Shown here one piece after another: positions 51,701-63,965 of a stretch of DNA of 64,000 nucleotides (position 1 is its first letter; the number at the start of each line of letters is the position of its first letter). The notes under the pieces are model-generated. The model was not told the origin of the DNA. It saw nothing but the letters and a program-made list of their open reading frames with translations, and did no database searches. Source of the DNA: Beaufortia kweichowensis (lineage: Eukaryota; Chordata; Actinopteri; Cypriniformes; Gastromyzontidae). The position numbers and the translations under genes are program-made. The stretch covers positions 9,884,645-9,948,644 of the forward strand of contig CM032813.1 of NCBI GenBank assembly GCA_019155185.1, given 5' to 3'.

Positions 51701-54700
51701 GGTCCCAAATCCCACGCCGAGAGTAGGGGTCGACTCCGGCTGTGGGTTCATCTAAGACCACGACCTTTGACCCCCCTATAAATGCAATAGCCACAGATAG
51801 TTTCCTTTGCATGCCACCTGTCCAGAAACACAAAATAAAATGCTCTGAACACAAGTATTGGATCACATTTCCTACCTGACACTTGCTTTTAAATGTACCT
51901 GATAGGTTTTTGGTCTGCTCGTGGCGTTTGTATTGTAAGCCCACATCCTCCAAAAGTGTGTTTATCTCTGCCTTCACCTGCTCCGTACTCATTCCTTTTA
52001 TTCGGCCGTAGAACCACACATGTTCCTCCACCGTCAGGCTTTAACAGCACAACACAAAAACTCAACAACACTTCTCATAGGTGCAATTCATTTGGGTTTA
52101 TTATATGGTGTAGACTGATGCCCTACATGTCAAAGAGGACGTTGTGCTGTGGACAAACTCCCAGAATCCTGCGGATGATGTCCATATCTGTGCGGATGTC
52201 CATTCCCTTCACATATATTGTACCAGCAGTGGGAGGAAACAGGCCAGTTAAAATTGACCTGCAAAATATATCATGAAGCCTTGAAGAACTGTAGTAACAG
52301 ATATAACAAATAAGTAAATGAGTTACAGTGAATCCTTCATAAATAATCATTATTTAGACCCTCACATGGTGGTCGTCTTGCCAGCACCATTGTGACCCAA
52401 AAAGGAAGTTATCTGGCCCTCATAAAACTTCATGTTAAGATGACTGACAGCAAGCTTGGCTCCTTTTTTGTAAATCTTTACTAAGTTCCTTATGGCAACT
52501 CCCAGAATGAGGTTTATTGGCTCAGCTTCAATCCGATCTATAAAAGAACCAGCGGAAATCATAAAAGACGTTTCATTCCTAACACAACGTCACTCTGAGT
52601 TTGAATTTCTCACCATTTAGTTCCTCTTGAGGTGCTTGAGGAATGGGTAACCCAAACTCCAGTGGAACCCCTCCCCAGTAATTTAGCTGGAAGATGAAAT
52701 ACCAGGGTCTGGGAATCCCATACTGCCCTGTAAAAAAGTTTTAACACACAGACTAATTCATCATGAGACCATTAAAGGTATAACAATGTTAATATAAACG
52801 TGAATTCTTCCCTTACCTGGAAAAACAGCTTCTATGTACCATGTGGCCAATGCATAGATGACAGCGTCTACATACAGCATGATGATGGAGGTGGTGAAGT
52901 TGTAACCATCTCCCTCCATGGGACTGGACCTTAAGTTAAACCACTGGATCCCAACACCCTGTTCCTCATATTGAGAGAAATACTCACAGCCAAAGCCAAA
53001 GGCCACAGGAGATAGGAAACTCTAAAAGACAACAAGAGCAGTCAGACATAAAATGAAACACTTCATTCATTCATCCATCCATCTATTCATTGACACTTCA
53101 TATGTTCACTATTGAACATATGATACTCCATTCATTCATTCATTTGGAATGTTCCTCTAACAAAAATACCTTTTGGCTTTTAAAGACTTGGAACATGATA
53201 CTTTTATGGTGTATCTTTTTCTCAATCAACAAGACAAAGCTCTTTTTCAGTATTAGAAACGCTTCATCTGATCTGGTTTTCAGAAGGGTAAGATGACAAG
53301 GACTCTTACTGCTAAGATCCTATGCGTGCTGCTCAGATATTCTCTCCAGGCCACACACAGCACATATGGCAGGTACAGGGTGAAGTAAACCAGCCCTCCA
53401 CACGCTGCTGCCAGGTTGGCACGTGAGAAAAACGTACTGATGAGGAAGCAAAGCATGATGGTGGCTGTAGCAAACGCAGTGAGGAAGAAGAAGATGACAG
53501 TGGGGTCGCTGTAGGGTAAAATATCTCCCACCTGCAGGAGAAAACAAAATCAAGCACAGTTATTTCTGTTAAACTATAAGAGCGAGCTAAACTTTTAAAG
53601 GGTTATTAACAGTTTTGAGGTGTATGAATGTTCTGTTGTTTATCGACCCATTTTTCAAACAACAACCAATCAATGTTAGTAACATCAAATATGTGAACCA
53701 AACTTTAACAATTGATTGTAAAGAGACTTTTTAACAGTACCCATAAAAATGTTTATAAAAAATACTGCCTATCCTAGCTTTAATTCTAGATAGATATAGA
53801 GCCCATGCTATGTCTTTGCACTACCAACGTTCACCTTAAGGGCGGCGATAAGGAGTCCAGCACTGAAGAGAAAGGGCAGGAAACTGCTGATGAACCAGCT
53901 GAGCCACAGCATTCCAGAGCTCAGACCCATAATACGCATGGTCTCTTTCAAACGAGCCTCTTTCTCATACACCACACCCTTTATGATCATTGCCACCGAA
54001 TAGATCCACGCCAGCGTCATAAAGAGCGGCAAAGAACGATTTAAGACACGTATAAACCTACGTGACAGGAAATAAAAACGTTGTAACAGACTAACGTTCA
54101 GTTATTGAATTAACAGTTATTAATAGTATTTTGTACAATTTAGCAACAAATATTAAGCAATAGTAATCAAGAATATAACAATTTTGTAGCATAAATTAGC
54201 AATAAAATAAATTTATTGACACGTTTTATGCTCCGGCATCCCTCATTATTATTTGTGTAAATATTGTGGAACAACCAGATATGATTTGTAACTCACACAT
54301 CATCAACAAAGCAGGGATAAGGCATCTGCTGCACATATATGCCTGTGTTTGGCTCTTTATCTGTGTGCAAACGGGTCACGGCTCTCTCAACTAAGTCCTG
54401 CACGTAAATAAAACCGCCCCAAATGTAGCGGAGGTCACTGAAGGGCTCGGCAGCCGGGCCTGGATCCCAAAACCTGCCATATGACATGATGTCAGGTTGA
54501 TTAGACATAAGTTATTTAAGAAATTTAGTTACTAAGCAATAGGCATTTCAATATACTTGTCTTTGATCTTGTTTGTTCGGGTTACGTCATCTATGTCCAT
54601 ACGGATCTTGTACTTGACATGAGGAGGCAGTGAGGATGATGGAGAGTCTGGGAGGAGGAAGACGATTCCAGCCCAAAACTGACGATGTTCAAGCAGCTCC

Positions 54701-57700
54701 AAGGCTCGTTCGACCAGGTGACCTTCGGTGGCCACGCCCTCCAGTTTATTTAAAGAAAAACACTGGATCAATAAAGAATACATTGATATCAGACAGTGTC
54801 ACACCACAGAACTACAACCCAACTATGAGCCAGTACCTTAGTGAGCTCTGACAGAATGCTAATGGTGTTGTTTAAATCCTGGTACAGATCCAGCCAAGTG
54901 GGCGGAGCTCCATCCTTACGGGGCGTGTCCGGGGCAGGTGTGGAGAGAAACCTGGCGATGCGAGAGGCCGTCCAGGAGGTGTTCTCCAAGCGTAGGTTCA
55001 CCACTACTGCCACCTCAGGCCTCCTCAGAAGATCCTGCAGAAGCCGAATTTCCACACTGCTCTCCATGAAGGTTCTGATTCTGGGACCCACTTCCTGCCA
55101 CGCCTCCATCACCTTGTTTAGTATCTGGAAGTCTTGAAATGTCTTGTTCACCTGGGGGAAGATTTCAGGTAAGACAACAGACATGCACACAAGAGGAGAG
55201 GCAGGGGCGGGCATGTAAAGGGGGCGGTACCTCTGCCATGACCTCACGGGTGACCGGGTTGTCCGGTGTGTAAAGCAGCTTCCCAGTGAACAGCGGTTTG
55301 ATGCCACGCCACACAATCCGCGAGAGAGGGTTTGACTCTAGGCTTCGAATCAGGTTTTCACAAAAAGGAGCTGAAAGACCCAAAAAATAAGCAAAGGTCT
55401 CAAGTCAATATGCTAAATATGTTTTAGAAATACATTTTATTGTAATCTGTGATTTTTAACCCATTGAAGGTAACCCATCAGTTTAAAACTTTTCTTTATT
55501 CCTAGATAGTTAAAAATAATATTTATGAAATAAACGTGACATCAGACAGAATCAGACTTACTTGTGCTGTTGGCATTTTCTAGGTCTGTTTCTTCTGACC
55601 CATTTCTGCCCAAAAAAGATTTGATGTCGTGGTCTTCGTACCAGTTAAACGAGGGGATTCTCTCTCCGCCTGACTCTGGGTGACCGCACATGATCCTGGA
55701 AAAGGCACGAAAGCTCTCGCGTGGAAGAGCAGAGCGGTTCGCGGGTGATAAAAGTCTCAGTTCTGAGTTCAGCTGTGAGAAACTGGAGAGCGAGGAGATC
55801 TGATACGAGAGAGACAGATTTAGTGATGTGCAAACAAACCTCTTGCATTGTTTACACTATTAAACATTCATTTTTTATTGATCATATGCCACAAGGTGAA
55901 AGATACCAAATCCACATACGTCATCCATAACTGAAGCCAGTTCCTGAGACACAGATGAAACAGCACTGCTGAGGACTCTCAGATCAGCTGCGTTTGCTCT
56001 CAATCTTTCTCTCTGAGATGAATACACATAAGAATAACATACAATTCAGATGGAAGTGAAAACTTGAATTACATTCAAACGAAATGTGTAAAGTTTTTAC
56101 CAAAGGTTTTTACCATACTGATAGTATGTCAATATTTGTTGGTTTAAATACTCATGTGGAGTCTCTCTCTCAGTACTTATAGCATTTCATTAAGTTTTGA
56201 CTGAAAATGTCACGTCCATAATGCTGAAATTGCCCAAAACACTCTGAAAAAAAATGTTTCACGATGCCATAGAAGAAGCATTTTTAGCTGTATGGTTCCA
56301 TAAAGAACCTTTAATATCCAACCTTTCTGTTACAAAAAAGGTCCTCTGCAGTGGTATAAGGTTCTTTAAACTATAATAACTGGTTATAGAAATAAATGGT
56401 TCTTTTAAGAATTTTTGACTGAAAGGTTCTTCGGGGAACCAAACACGGTATTGTTGTAAATAACCTTTTAAAGCACATTTATTTTTAGGAGTGTGGGTTG
56501 AAGAGTGAAGTCACTGACCGTGAGGATCTTACTGAAGTCCAGCTGGGAGAGGAAGATCTGCTCCACTTTCTGCATTACATCTGAGGGTACGGCACATAGC
56601 ACCTCCTGCAGCTCAGGAAAAGAATCTCCTCCTTTAACGGTGAGGTAATGACTCAAGAGAGATGCGTTACAGACGATGTCAGACAGACGAATCCCTTCAC
56701 CTGCTAATCCCACCTGGAGAACAACACATGTAGAACAATGACCACAAAACCACAGCATTCTTCACAATACCGACTGATTCACTAAACATTTTCGGTGTCT
56801 AGTCATTACTAGACTCTTGAAAGAAGACAATGTTGGTCAAATCGAGGAGTTTTGATTTATTTTGATAGATTTATACTGTATATATTTGAATAGAAAAGAT
56901 CAAAATCTCCTGCTGTTTACAAAGCTTATATTTCAATAATGTTCTAACAACATTAAAAATGCTTATAGACCAACAAAAAAAGCTTTCCAGGGAGGATTAT
57001 TTAACTTTTCTTACCACTTGAAGGTTCAGTCTTGCCCTCAGTAACTGATCCACATATTCTGAAGGGATGCTGGTGTTTGACCTCAGGAAGGACGAGAAGC
57101 TTTCATTGGCTTTGAGATATTCTCCAACCGGAAGATCTATAGATAAAATCATTAGTTACTATTTAATCTTGTTAACAGTTTATTGTTGAAAGGTTTGACC
57201 TACTGATCCCTCAAATGACACATATTTTACACTGGATTTGGATGGCATGGGCAAATGTGCTCTTGTTGTGCCTATTCACAAAAAAAACTAACAACAAATA
57301 GCCTGTTTTGCTCTCTGGTCGTCTATAAGACGTCAGAGAGAAAAAAAATCTATTTATCAGTTATTGCTTTTTTATACAATAGCTCATGAGACTTTAAGGA
57401 GTTCTCAGGTATGCTTCAAATTTATGAAATAAAAAACATAAATAAGAGAGTTGTTAACATACAAGAATACAGTGAGAAATGTTGCAGTTCATTAAATTTA
57501 AATCTCTGACTTTAATTGCTGACTATGGCAAATATGACATTGCTGAGATTTCTTTTTGAATCTCTTCTGAATCGCTGAACCTTTTAAACACAATTTAATC
57601 ATCTTAACATTTAGCATCTCTGTCAAAGAGAAGTGTTTGTGATCCCCATATAGGCTTTTACAGTGAGACACAAAACCTAAACTTCTGCATTAGTATGTCA

Positions 57701-58598
57701 TACTTGGCCAGGCATCTGGTCTTTCCCCGAGTCTCTGGAATGCCAGTGACAGGTCCTGTAGGCCAGAGAGAGCCGTCCTGTTTCCACTAATGGCGAGGAT
57801 GTTTCTGATATCAACTAAAAGTCGCGAGAGTCTATAAACAATAGAATAAACCTTCATCAAGCACTGAAGTAAAAATGATTAAATCACAAAACATCGCTTG
57901 AGAATACTGAAAGACGTCTTACATGGAGTTGTCGAAGTTGCTTACTCGCCCGGGCATCTCTCCAGCTGTGGGGTGATGAAAGCAGGGGTTGTTGATATTG
58001 CAGATGATGCCTTGAAGCCATGCCAGCGTGCCAGCTGACGGAAGAGCCTTGTTGGGAAAATGACCTGAAATGAAGAAAGATGAGATCAACAAATAAAACA
58101 ATGGTTTGTTAATGTCCCAGAACCAAAGTATTTAATCTACAAATAGCTTACACACAGTTGTGCATATTAACAAGTCTCCTCATGTGATTTTGATTAAGAT
58201 TTTTGATTAAGTGTGACATTGTAAAACAATGTCACAAAGGCTCAATAATGTCCTGATCTACACTGCAGCTAATCAGCTTTACTGCCCCGCCACCTGCCAA
58301 ATGAACAAGCACGCTCACAGCGAGTCACTTACACTGGCTCTGTTTATACGGCGGGTGTGATTGGCGGACAGCAATAAGGATGAGGAAGAGGAAGAGCGGC
58401 CAGAGAAGTTCAATGACCAGCTGGACCTGTACAGAAAGATGGCCAGCATATTTTACTACTCACACTATCTCACACTGTAGATAAACTGTATCGTATGGGT
58501 ATGTGTTTTGTGGTTGGGATAAGTGTTGACACCTTGTTTCTCCTGCGGTACGTGAAGTTTTTCCACAGCAGCAGGTATAGTTGAGTTCCAATGGTCAT
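42789..58598 (-). CDS. abca7: ABCA7, full-size ABC-A lipid transporter (47 coding exons; one apparent frameshift)
   Basis: A full-size ABC-A transporter of about 2,323 aa that moves phospholipid across membranes (family role: lipid efflux, phagocytosis). The first exon (MTIGTQLYLLLWKNF) is followed by TM1, then a large extracellular domain. FPNKALPSAG, FWDPGPAAEP and QQMPYPCFVDDV are closer to ABCA7 than ABCA1. TM bundle 1 spans exons 13-15. NBD1: GHNGAGKTT (about residue 945), LSGGMQRK, VVVLDEPTAGVD, STHYMDEA. NBD2: GVNGAGKTS (about 1930), YSGGNKRK, IFLDEPTTGMD, LTSHSMEE. Exons 5'->3': 58533-58598, 58333-58426, 57923-58064, 57704-57831, 57015-57136, 56519-56713, 55920-56012, 55562-55799, 55231-55370, 54837-55151, 54557-54762, 54297-54473, 53835-54057, 53310-53531, 52817-53021, 52614-52727, 52366-52537, 52127-52258, 51899-52038, 51680-51817, 51374-51594, 50738-50795, 50413-50614, 50023-50125, 49552-49700, 49330-49454, 49151-49243, 48865-49057, 48085-48179, 47958-47990, 47771-47876, 47435-47509, 47193-47362, 46930-47107, 46721-46836, 46217-46361, 45926-46049, 45686-45815, 45483-45606, 45329-45391, 45110-45216, 44786-44927, 44545-44679, 44277-44380, 43986-44078, 43495-43738, 42789-43169. 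Exon 23 lacks one base. Confidence 0.93.
46440..46685. repeat. Repeat-like sequence rich in GACCA/TGGTC motifs
   Basis: In an abca7 intron. GGACCATGGACCAACCACCA and GGACCAAC on one side, and AGCTGGTTGAC, GTGGACCAACATGGTC and GGTTGACCAG on the other. This resembles a common fish repeat with many inverted ACCAGC/GACCA words. Termini are not defined. Confidence 0.4.
47600..47766 (+). mobile_element. tRNA-derived SINE inserted at an abca7 splice donor
   Basis: The head GTAGCCTAGTGGTTAGAGCG contains an A-box-like element. The middle is CCCTTGAGCAAGACACCTTA. The tail GTAAGTCGCTTTGGATAAAAGCGTCTGC is followed by (AAATGT)n. It is flanked by the 6-bp direct repeat ACACCT (47594-47599, 47767-47772). 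The B box is not seen, apparently lost in an internal deletion. The tail is shared with the L2-like LINE at 59859-61480, the arrangement known for V-SINE-type elements. Confidence 0.8.
48205..48420. mobile_element. Palindromic MITE, truncated copy (abca7 intron)
   Basis: Core GTTCTTCTGTAGAACACAAAAGAAG, CAATGGAAGTCAATAAGGGC, GTCATAAAGGTTTGAAAT. The outer arms are incomplete. It lies about 100 bp from the next copy. Confidence 0.6.
48510..48810. mobile_element. Palindromic MITE, well preserved copy (abca7 intron)
   Basis: The inverted inner arms are nearly perfect: CAAAACGCTGGTTACCGGCA at 48608 and TGCCGGTAACCAGCGTTTTG at 48675. The outer arms are CACCCTTATGTCATTCAA and GAGGGTGAGGAAATAATCAAAG, ending TTTTTGGGTGAACTATTCC. 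It should form a long hairpin. Confidence 0.8.
53063..53150. repeat. (CATT)n-like microsatellite and short palindrome
   Basis: CATTCATTCATCCATCCATC on the left and CATTCATTCATTCATTTGG on the right flank a perfect inverted repeat, CATATGTTCA-CTAT-TGAACATATG (about 53100-53123). It lies in an abca7 intron. Confidence 0.7.
56239..56494. mobile_element. MITE with ACACTC terminal repeats (abca7 intron)
   Basis: A 256-bp element with imperfect inverted ends (ACACTCTGAAAAAAAATGTTT and, reversed, ACACTCCTAAAAATAAATGTG). Inside are repeated, partly inverted AAGAACC/GGTTCTT words (GGTTCCATAAAGAACCTTTA, AAAGGTTCTTCGGGGAACC). It matches a repeat type common in cyprinid introns. No target duplication is clear. 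Confidence 0.6.
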
Positions 58599-59858
58599 GA
58601 TGGAAGGCACAGATCTACGCTGCCATTGTAATGCAGGAAACCTACAACTACAGTAAGCAGTGATACTCTACCACTGTAAAAACACTCACATTAAAATCAT
58701 TTAACGCATCAAATGAAGAAAATGAATGAAGTTAAAAGACATGATCTCTTTAGCTTTGACCGTCACTCGCTGATCATGAAATCCTCATTATCCTAATAGG
58801 CTTACACTTAAGACAGATGATGTCTTACAAACAGTACACTGGGGAAAATATTTAGCATAAATATTTGTAAAACCGATTTCAATTGCTGATATAAAATAAT
58901 TGATTACATAAATAAAGTAAAAAGACAAACAGAAAGAGAAGAACAACATAGTACACATGTAATCTAAATAATGATACGTTGCAACATGCAACATTTACGC
59001 AATATATCGATACAATATTTATGCTGCGTGTTGTACACTGTTCCGGATAGGAAAATATTATTATTTATTTATACATAAACATATCCAATATAGAATATAA
59101 TTATAATATACATTAATATGTAATGAATCATTCATAACAGGTGATGTCTGCATAGCAAGTAATTCGCACTTCCGGTACAGTACTTTCAGCTATCGCTACA
59201 TATATATCTTAAGGACGACACTATAATCGATTGCTTGTTACCTTTCGTTTTAATCAAATCTTCCTTTTCCTCATAAATTTAAAGCTTGTGCATTCCTGCT
59301 GTCCGTGCCTGCGCGCTGCCGGTGTTGTTACAAGATCACTTTGAGGAAGCAGATGTGGGCGGAGTTTCCATTCAAAACACTGAAACCACATTGAGCTCTT
59401 AACCAATCATGTTCTTCATGCTTAGGCCATTAGCCAATCATGTGGCATGTGTTCACATAGAACCCGCCCATTTAGGTTTTACAACAGCGCAACACATTTT
59501 CAGGCAGCCGGCATTACGTAATGACGTTTTGATGGTTTTTAAGTGTCACAGTAAGCTAATTAAAGCAATACATATTGGACGAACCTCAAGACATATATAC
59601 CTGGGTCTCACCTCACCTAAGAATTCTCCTTAAATTGTATTCATATAATGTGTCCAAATGGTTTTTTTTGTTTACGTTTTAGTCTGGAATTCGTATTACT
59701 CTCAAAGGTGGTTATAAAATAATAAAAACACATCTTATTTAAAAAAAAAGTTTACTTCCATTTCACTTAAAATTTAATCTTTGTGTTTCTTTGTTGTCAC
59801 TGTAAAACATAAAAATTCATTATTTGTAGAAAATTAATAAAAAATAATAAAATACTAC
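58599..59858 (-). promoter_or_regulatory. abca7: Upstream region of abca7
   Basis: A possible 5' UTR exon segment lies just upstream of the ATG. An ETS-like ACCGGAAGT (minus strand) is at about 59169-59177, and a CpG-containing stretch (CTGTCCGTGCCTGCGCGCTG) lies at about 59300-59320. Any of these could mark the promoter; none is proven. Confidence 0.35.
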
Positions 59859-61480
59859 TAATTTACATTTACATTTAGCTGACGCTTTTATCCAAAGCGA
59901 CTTACAAATATTAGGAGACAATGAAGTGATACATCAAAAGCGGCAACAATAGTACTAAGAAGTGCTTTCCTAAGTTTACAATGTTTTGCAGTGCTAGATA
60001 AATACCTGTAGGGGAAAGAAGAGAGGGTTTTTTTATTATTATGATGTCAAGTGTTCGTGGATGAGGTGTGTTTTTAGTAGTTTTTTAAAGGAGGTGAGGG
60101 ATGTGGCAGACCGGATTGTGTTAGGGAGATTATTCCACAAGCCGGGAACAGAGAAGGAGAAAGAGCGAGAGAGAGATTTAGTGCCCTTTTGTGATGGTAC
60201 CACCAGTCGACGTTCATTCGTTGAGCGTAGGGTTCTGGATGGGTTGTATGTATGTAGAAGAGAGTTAAAGTATGATGGTGCAGAGTTTGTGATGGTTTTA
60301 AATGTCAGCATTAATGATATAAATGTAATGCGGGCAGCAACCGGTAGCCAATGGAGAGAGATGAAGAGAGGTGTGACATGTGCTCTTCTGGGTTCCTGGA
60401 AAACAAGTCTTGCTGCTGCGTTCTGTATCATCTGAAGTGGTTTGATTGTTTGTGCAGGAAGACCGGCCAGAAGAGCATTACAATAGTCCAGTCTGGAGAT
60501 TACCAGGGCTTGAACTAGCAGTTGGGCAGCGTGCTCAGTGATATGGCAGTGTATATAAGTATATCCTTGAGATGTGTTCGGTAAAGGACAGCTGGTCATT
60601 GAAGATTACACCAAGGTTTCTTACTGATTTAGATGGTGTAATGGTTGTGTTGCCAATTTAAATTGTGAGGCTGTGTTGCGTTGCAGGTGAGGCCGGACGT
60701 ACCAGGAGCTCAGTCTTGGCAAGGTTTAGCTGAAGGTGGTGTTCAGTCATCCAGGATGAGATGTCTTTTAGGCAGGCTGCAATGCGTGATGCTATTGTGG
60801 GGTCGTCCGGCTGGAAGGAGAAGAAAATCTGGGTGTCGTCTGCATAGCAGTGGTAATCAAAGCCATGTGATTGAATGATGGGTCCCAGGGATGTTGTGTA
60901 GATAGAAAAGAGGAGTGGTGCAAGAACAGATCCCTGAGGAACGTCAGTGGCCATGGGATGGGCTTTGGACAGCCCCCATTCCAGGACACCCTGTAGGACC
61001 TGTCGGAGATGTAAGATTTAAACCACCGGAGTGGGGTACCTGTGATCCCTAGCGATGTCAGTAGGATCTGGTGGTTAACTGTGTCAAAGGCAGCAGAAAG
61101 ATCCAGCAAAATGAGAACAGATGATTTAGACTCTGCTTTTGCCAGTCGCAGTGCCTCAGTGACTGACAGAAGCGCAGTCTCAGTGGAGTGGTTGCTGGTT
61201 GAAAGCGGACTGTCTTTTGTCCAGTAGGTCATTCTGGGTGAGGTAGGATGAAATCTGATTAAAAACAGCTCGCTCCAGTATCTTTGAGATGAACGGGAGG
61301 AGAGAGACAGTTCTGTAGCTATCGGTGAGGGAAAGGTTGAGAGTGGGTTTTTTAAGCAGCGGGGTGACCCGGGCCTGTTTAAAAGTGATGGGGAAGGTGC
61401 CAGAGAGGAGTGAGGAGTTAATAATGTGTGTGAGTGATGGAGTGACTGTGCTAGAGATGGAGTAATACAAATGGTTTATA
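59859..61480 (-). mobile_element. L2-like LINE fragment with SINE-shared 3' tail
   Basis: The minus strand encodes reverse-transcriptase pieces in several frames: LDLSAAFDTVNH (about 61110), PQGSVLAPLLFSIY (about 60930), the catalytic HCYADDTQIFFSF (about 60840), then LDYCNALLAGLP, LQMIQNAAARLV and a C-terminal block ending KLLKTHLIHEHL. Frameshifts show it is dead. The element is 5'-truncated near 61480. Its 3' end (59859-59915) is the tail also carried by the SINE at 47600-47766. Confidence 0.88.
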
Positions 61481-62108
61481 GAACTAATGTGATAAGTGTG
61501 TCCAAAATAAATGTAAAAAGTTTAAAAAGCAATGTAATGGCTTTAGTGTGACCTGTCTCACACCTGGCACAATTCTGAATTACTGTTGTGCATCTGTATC
61601 TTAAAGAATTAACACAAGTCACATAATGTTTCATGTATGTCTTTAATAAACATCCAAACAGCAGTTATTAAAATATACTTCTCTATTTAGCTAAAAAACA
61701 AACCCCTAGAAAATCAAGGTCCATTTCTTTGTACAGGCACTACACCGGGAGCTCTGTAAAGAGCATGTAAACGCTTTAAAAACACTGAACATGAAATCAT
61801 TACAGAGGTGCAAGAAGCTATATTTGCATGTGTTTAGTCTAGTTGTGTATTCTAATGCATAGTCATCGAAACACAAGGCTTCTCCTCCTTAGGCACCACG
61901 GCATGGCAGCATTCACAAAGCTAAATGTACATGATACAAACCAGCAGTTAAATTATTATTTACTCTTTTTAGTCTCTACACAGATTTCAAATGGAGGTCC
62001 ATAAAAGTTCTCCATTTACTATCCAGCTCCAGTTTATTTCTAAAATATAGAAATATGTATTTCTTTTAAATTTGCATGTAGTGGTGAGAACCTGAGTGGC
62101 GCAGCCTC
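61481..62108. other. apba3: Presumed apba3 3' UTR and intergenic DNA
   Basis: There are 630 bases between the LINE and the apba3 stop. An ATTAAA-type signal on the minus strand lies near 61642 and AATAAA-type near 62034; either could end the transcript. No other feature is supported. Confidence 0.45.
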
Positions 62109-63965
62109 CTAAAGGAACACGGGCTGATCCAGTCCAGTCAGGAGACGGTACGTGGATGTTGGCATAGTCTTCAGATGAATCTGTTATAAATAAGATTAAA
62201 AAAACTTGAAAGATTCAGTGTTTATGTGTTTTGTGTTTAATATTAAAATGTTTTTATTTTATTATCAAATAACCAAGAAGAAAATACAACCTAATTTAGC
62301 TAGAAATAACTCAACCTGAACTGATGAATTAGTGGGAGTGATGAAATAGTTGGTTTAAAATAATTGTTTTAGAAGGTATTTAAGTTTAAACAATCAGATT
62401 ACAATTCATTTTCGCAGACACAATGCATTTATGTAACATCATACAATGTGTGCGATGATATTTGAAGCTTTGTCGTAATACTTCCCACTTTGTATAGGCT
62501 GGACGTATGAACATAATATATGCATTAAATGGCTCGATTGTTTCTCACGTGCCTTGTGAGTACAAAACTGTGGCAAGAAGTCACGGCAGATTTAAGCATT
62601 TGTATAACACACCAGATATTGCACTGTCTGAACAAACAGATCTGATACAATTGCTGGCTAAATTAAAGTCAGATTTAAAATCAGATTTGTGTGAATAGGA
62701 TCTCACCTCTCCTACGGCATTGGACAGGATGTGGATGATCTTCTCGTGCGGCGTGGCTACAACACTCTGCCCGTTGATCTCAATAATGCGATGCCCAACC
62801 CGAATACCCCCTCGCTCAGCGATTCCTCCCCGCATTAAACTGCAAATCTGTATCAGAAGTCGTGTTAAATGACAAAAACAAACCTGATACACAGGATGGT
62901 AAACACTTCATGCAGATTCAGCAAACACTGCTTACAATCCCGTCCTCCACGCTAAACCCCAGCTGATACTTGGGGTCTGGACGCTTGATGATCGCCATAG
63001 TGACAGGCGGACAGTGAACGATGCTGAGCTTTACAATTGCCAGACTCTTCAGGTCCTAGAGAGAATATACGGTCAACACAACAGTCAGTAACTTAACTTG
63101 TTATAGAGTGATGTTTATGTTTTTGTTCATCTTACCCGTATGATACTTTGGCAGGTTGTGATGGGGAGTCCCACCAGACTAGTGCCATTCACGGACATGA
63201 TGCGATCCCCGATGCTCAGCTCGCCGGAGCGTTCGGCAGGGCCGCCATGCAGCAGGTTGGCAACCACCACCGTCGGCAAGATGGATCCCCAGCCAGACTC
63301 CACAATCGCAACACCTAATATCTCGCCTGGCTTCTTTGATATGCACACCTGGAAAAAAACAGATGTGGAAAGAGGGTCAGTTTTTTTATTTAGTTTTCAA
63401 TTTACTGTGTAAGTGCATAAATAGCTTTTATTTCAATCGGCAATATGTCACTTATCTGGTTAAAATAAACAAAAATCATATTTACCAAAAATCTGTTATT
63501 TAGCAAGTACATAAAACATCACTGTTCTAACCTTACAGTACACACTGATTCACAACGTTAAGATTATAATATTAATCATTCATAATTTAAGTCTAATTTT
63601 GCAAGTTATGTCAGTTTGAGGTTATTTAACTTTAACCCACATAAAGATATGCACATAAAGTAACCTGTATTTTATGTTTAAAACAGAATAGGCAGAAGTT
63701 ATGGATTGCAATTTTAATTTGTAACTTTAGAAAATAAATGTTTTTAATAGCACGCTTAAAATATAAACGTAACACGCAGTCATACCTCTCTGATGTTTTC
63801 AGAGCAAGAAAAGTGAACCAGGTCTCCGTTATAGAGCTCCTGAGTGCCGAGGTAATCGCTGTACTCGCCCGGTCGCAAGTCACTGGCTTTGATTCCATTA
63901 GCGTACAGAAACTGCTGATATGCCACACCAAACGCCTGGCCGATAGCCTGTGCGATAATCTGAGC
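62109..63965 (-). CDS. apba3: APBA3 (Mint3/X11-gamma) adaptor, C-terminal part only
   Basis: Five coding exons join in frame into the last 241 aa of an X11/Mint adaptor: 63786-63965, 63136-63348, 62936-63055, 62707-62847, 62109-62180. The first visible exon gives the end of the PTB domain and linker (AQAIGQAFGVAYQQFLYANG, LRPGEYSDYLGTQELYNGDL). PDZ1 follows (ILGVAIVESGWGSILPTVVV, GDRIMSVNGTSLVGLP), then PDZ2 (LGFSVEDGI, RGGIRVGHRIIEINGQSVVA), and the end TYRLLTGLDQPVFL. Mint proteins bind the NPTY tail of amyloid precursor protein through PTB and other partners through PDZ, and act in Golgi trafficking. The C-terminus (YRLLTG-QPV-L) is closer to APBA3 than APBA1 or APBA2, and APBA3 shares human 19p13.3 with the neighbours. 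The N-terminus lies beyond the right edge. Confidence 0.85.

Noticed and set aside
53320..53557. Overlapping minus-strand open frames in abca7 exon 14
   Set aside because: They are off-frame shadows of the real exon (VGDILPYSDP...).
42789..58598. ABCA1 instead of ABCA7 for the transporter
   Set aside because: Some blocks look ABCA1-like, but FPNKALPSAG, FWDPGPAAEP, QQMPYPCFVDDV and EDEDVARERERV, plus linkage to arid3a and r3hdm4, fit ABCA7.
60039..61470. Several 96-186-aa minus-strand open frames as genes of the row
   Set aside because: Together they are pieces of one dead L2-like LINE (YADDTQ box, LDYCNALLAGLP).
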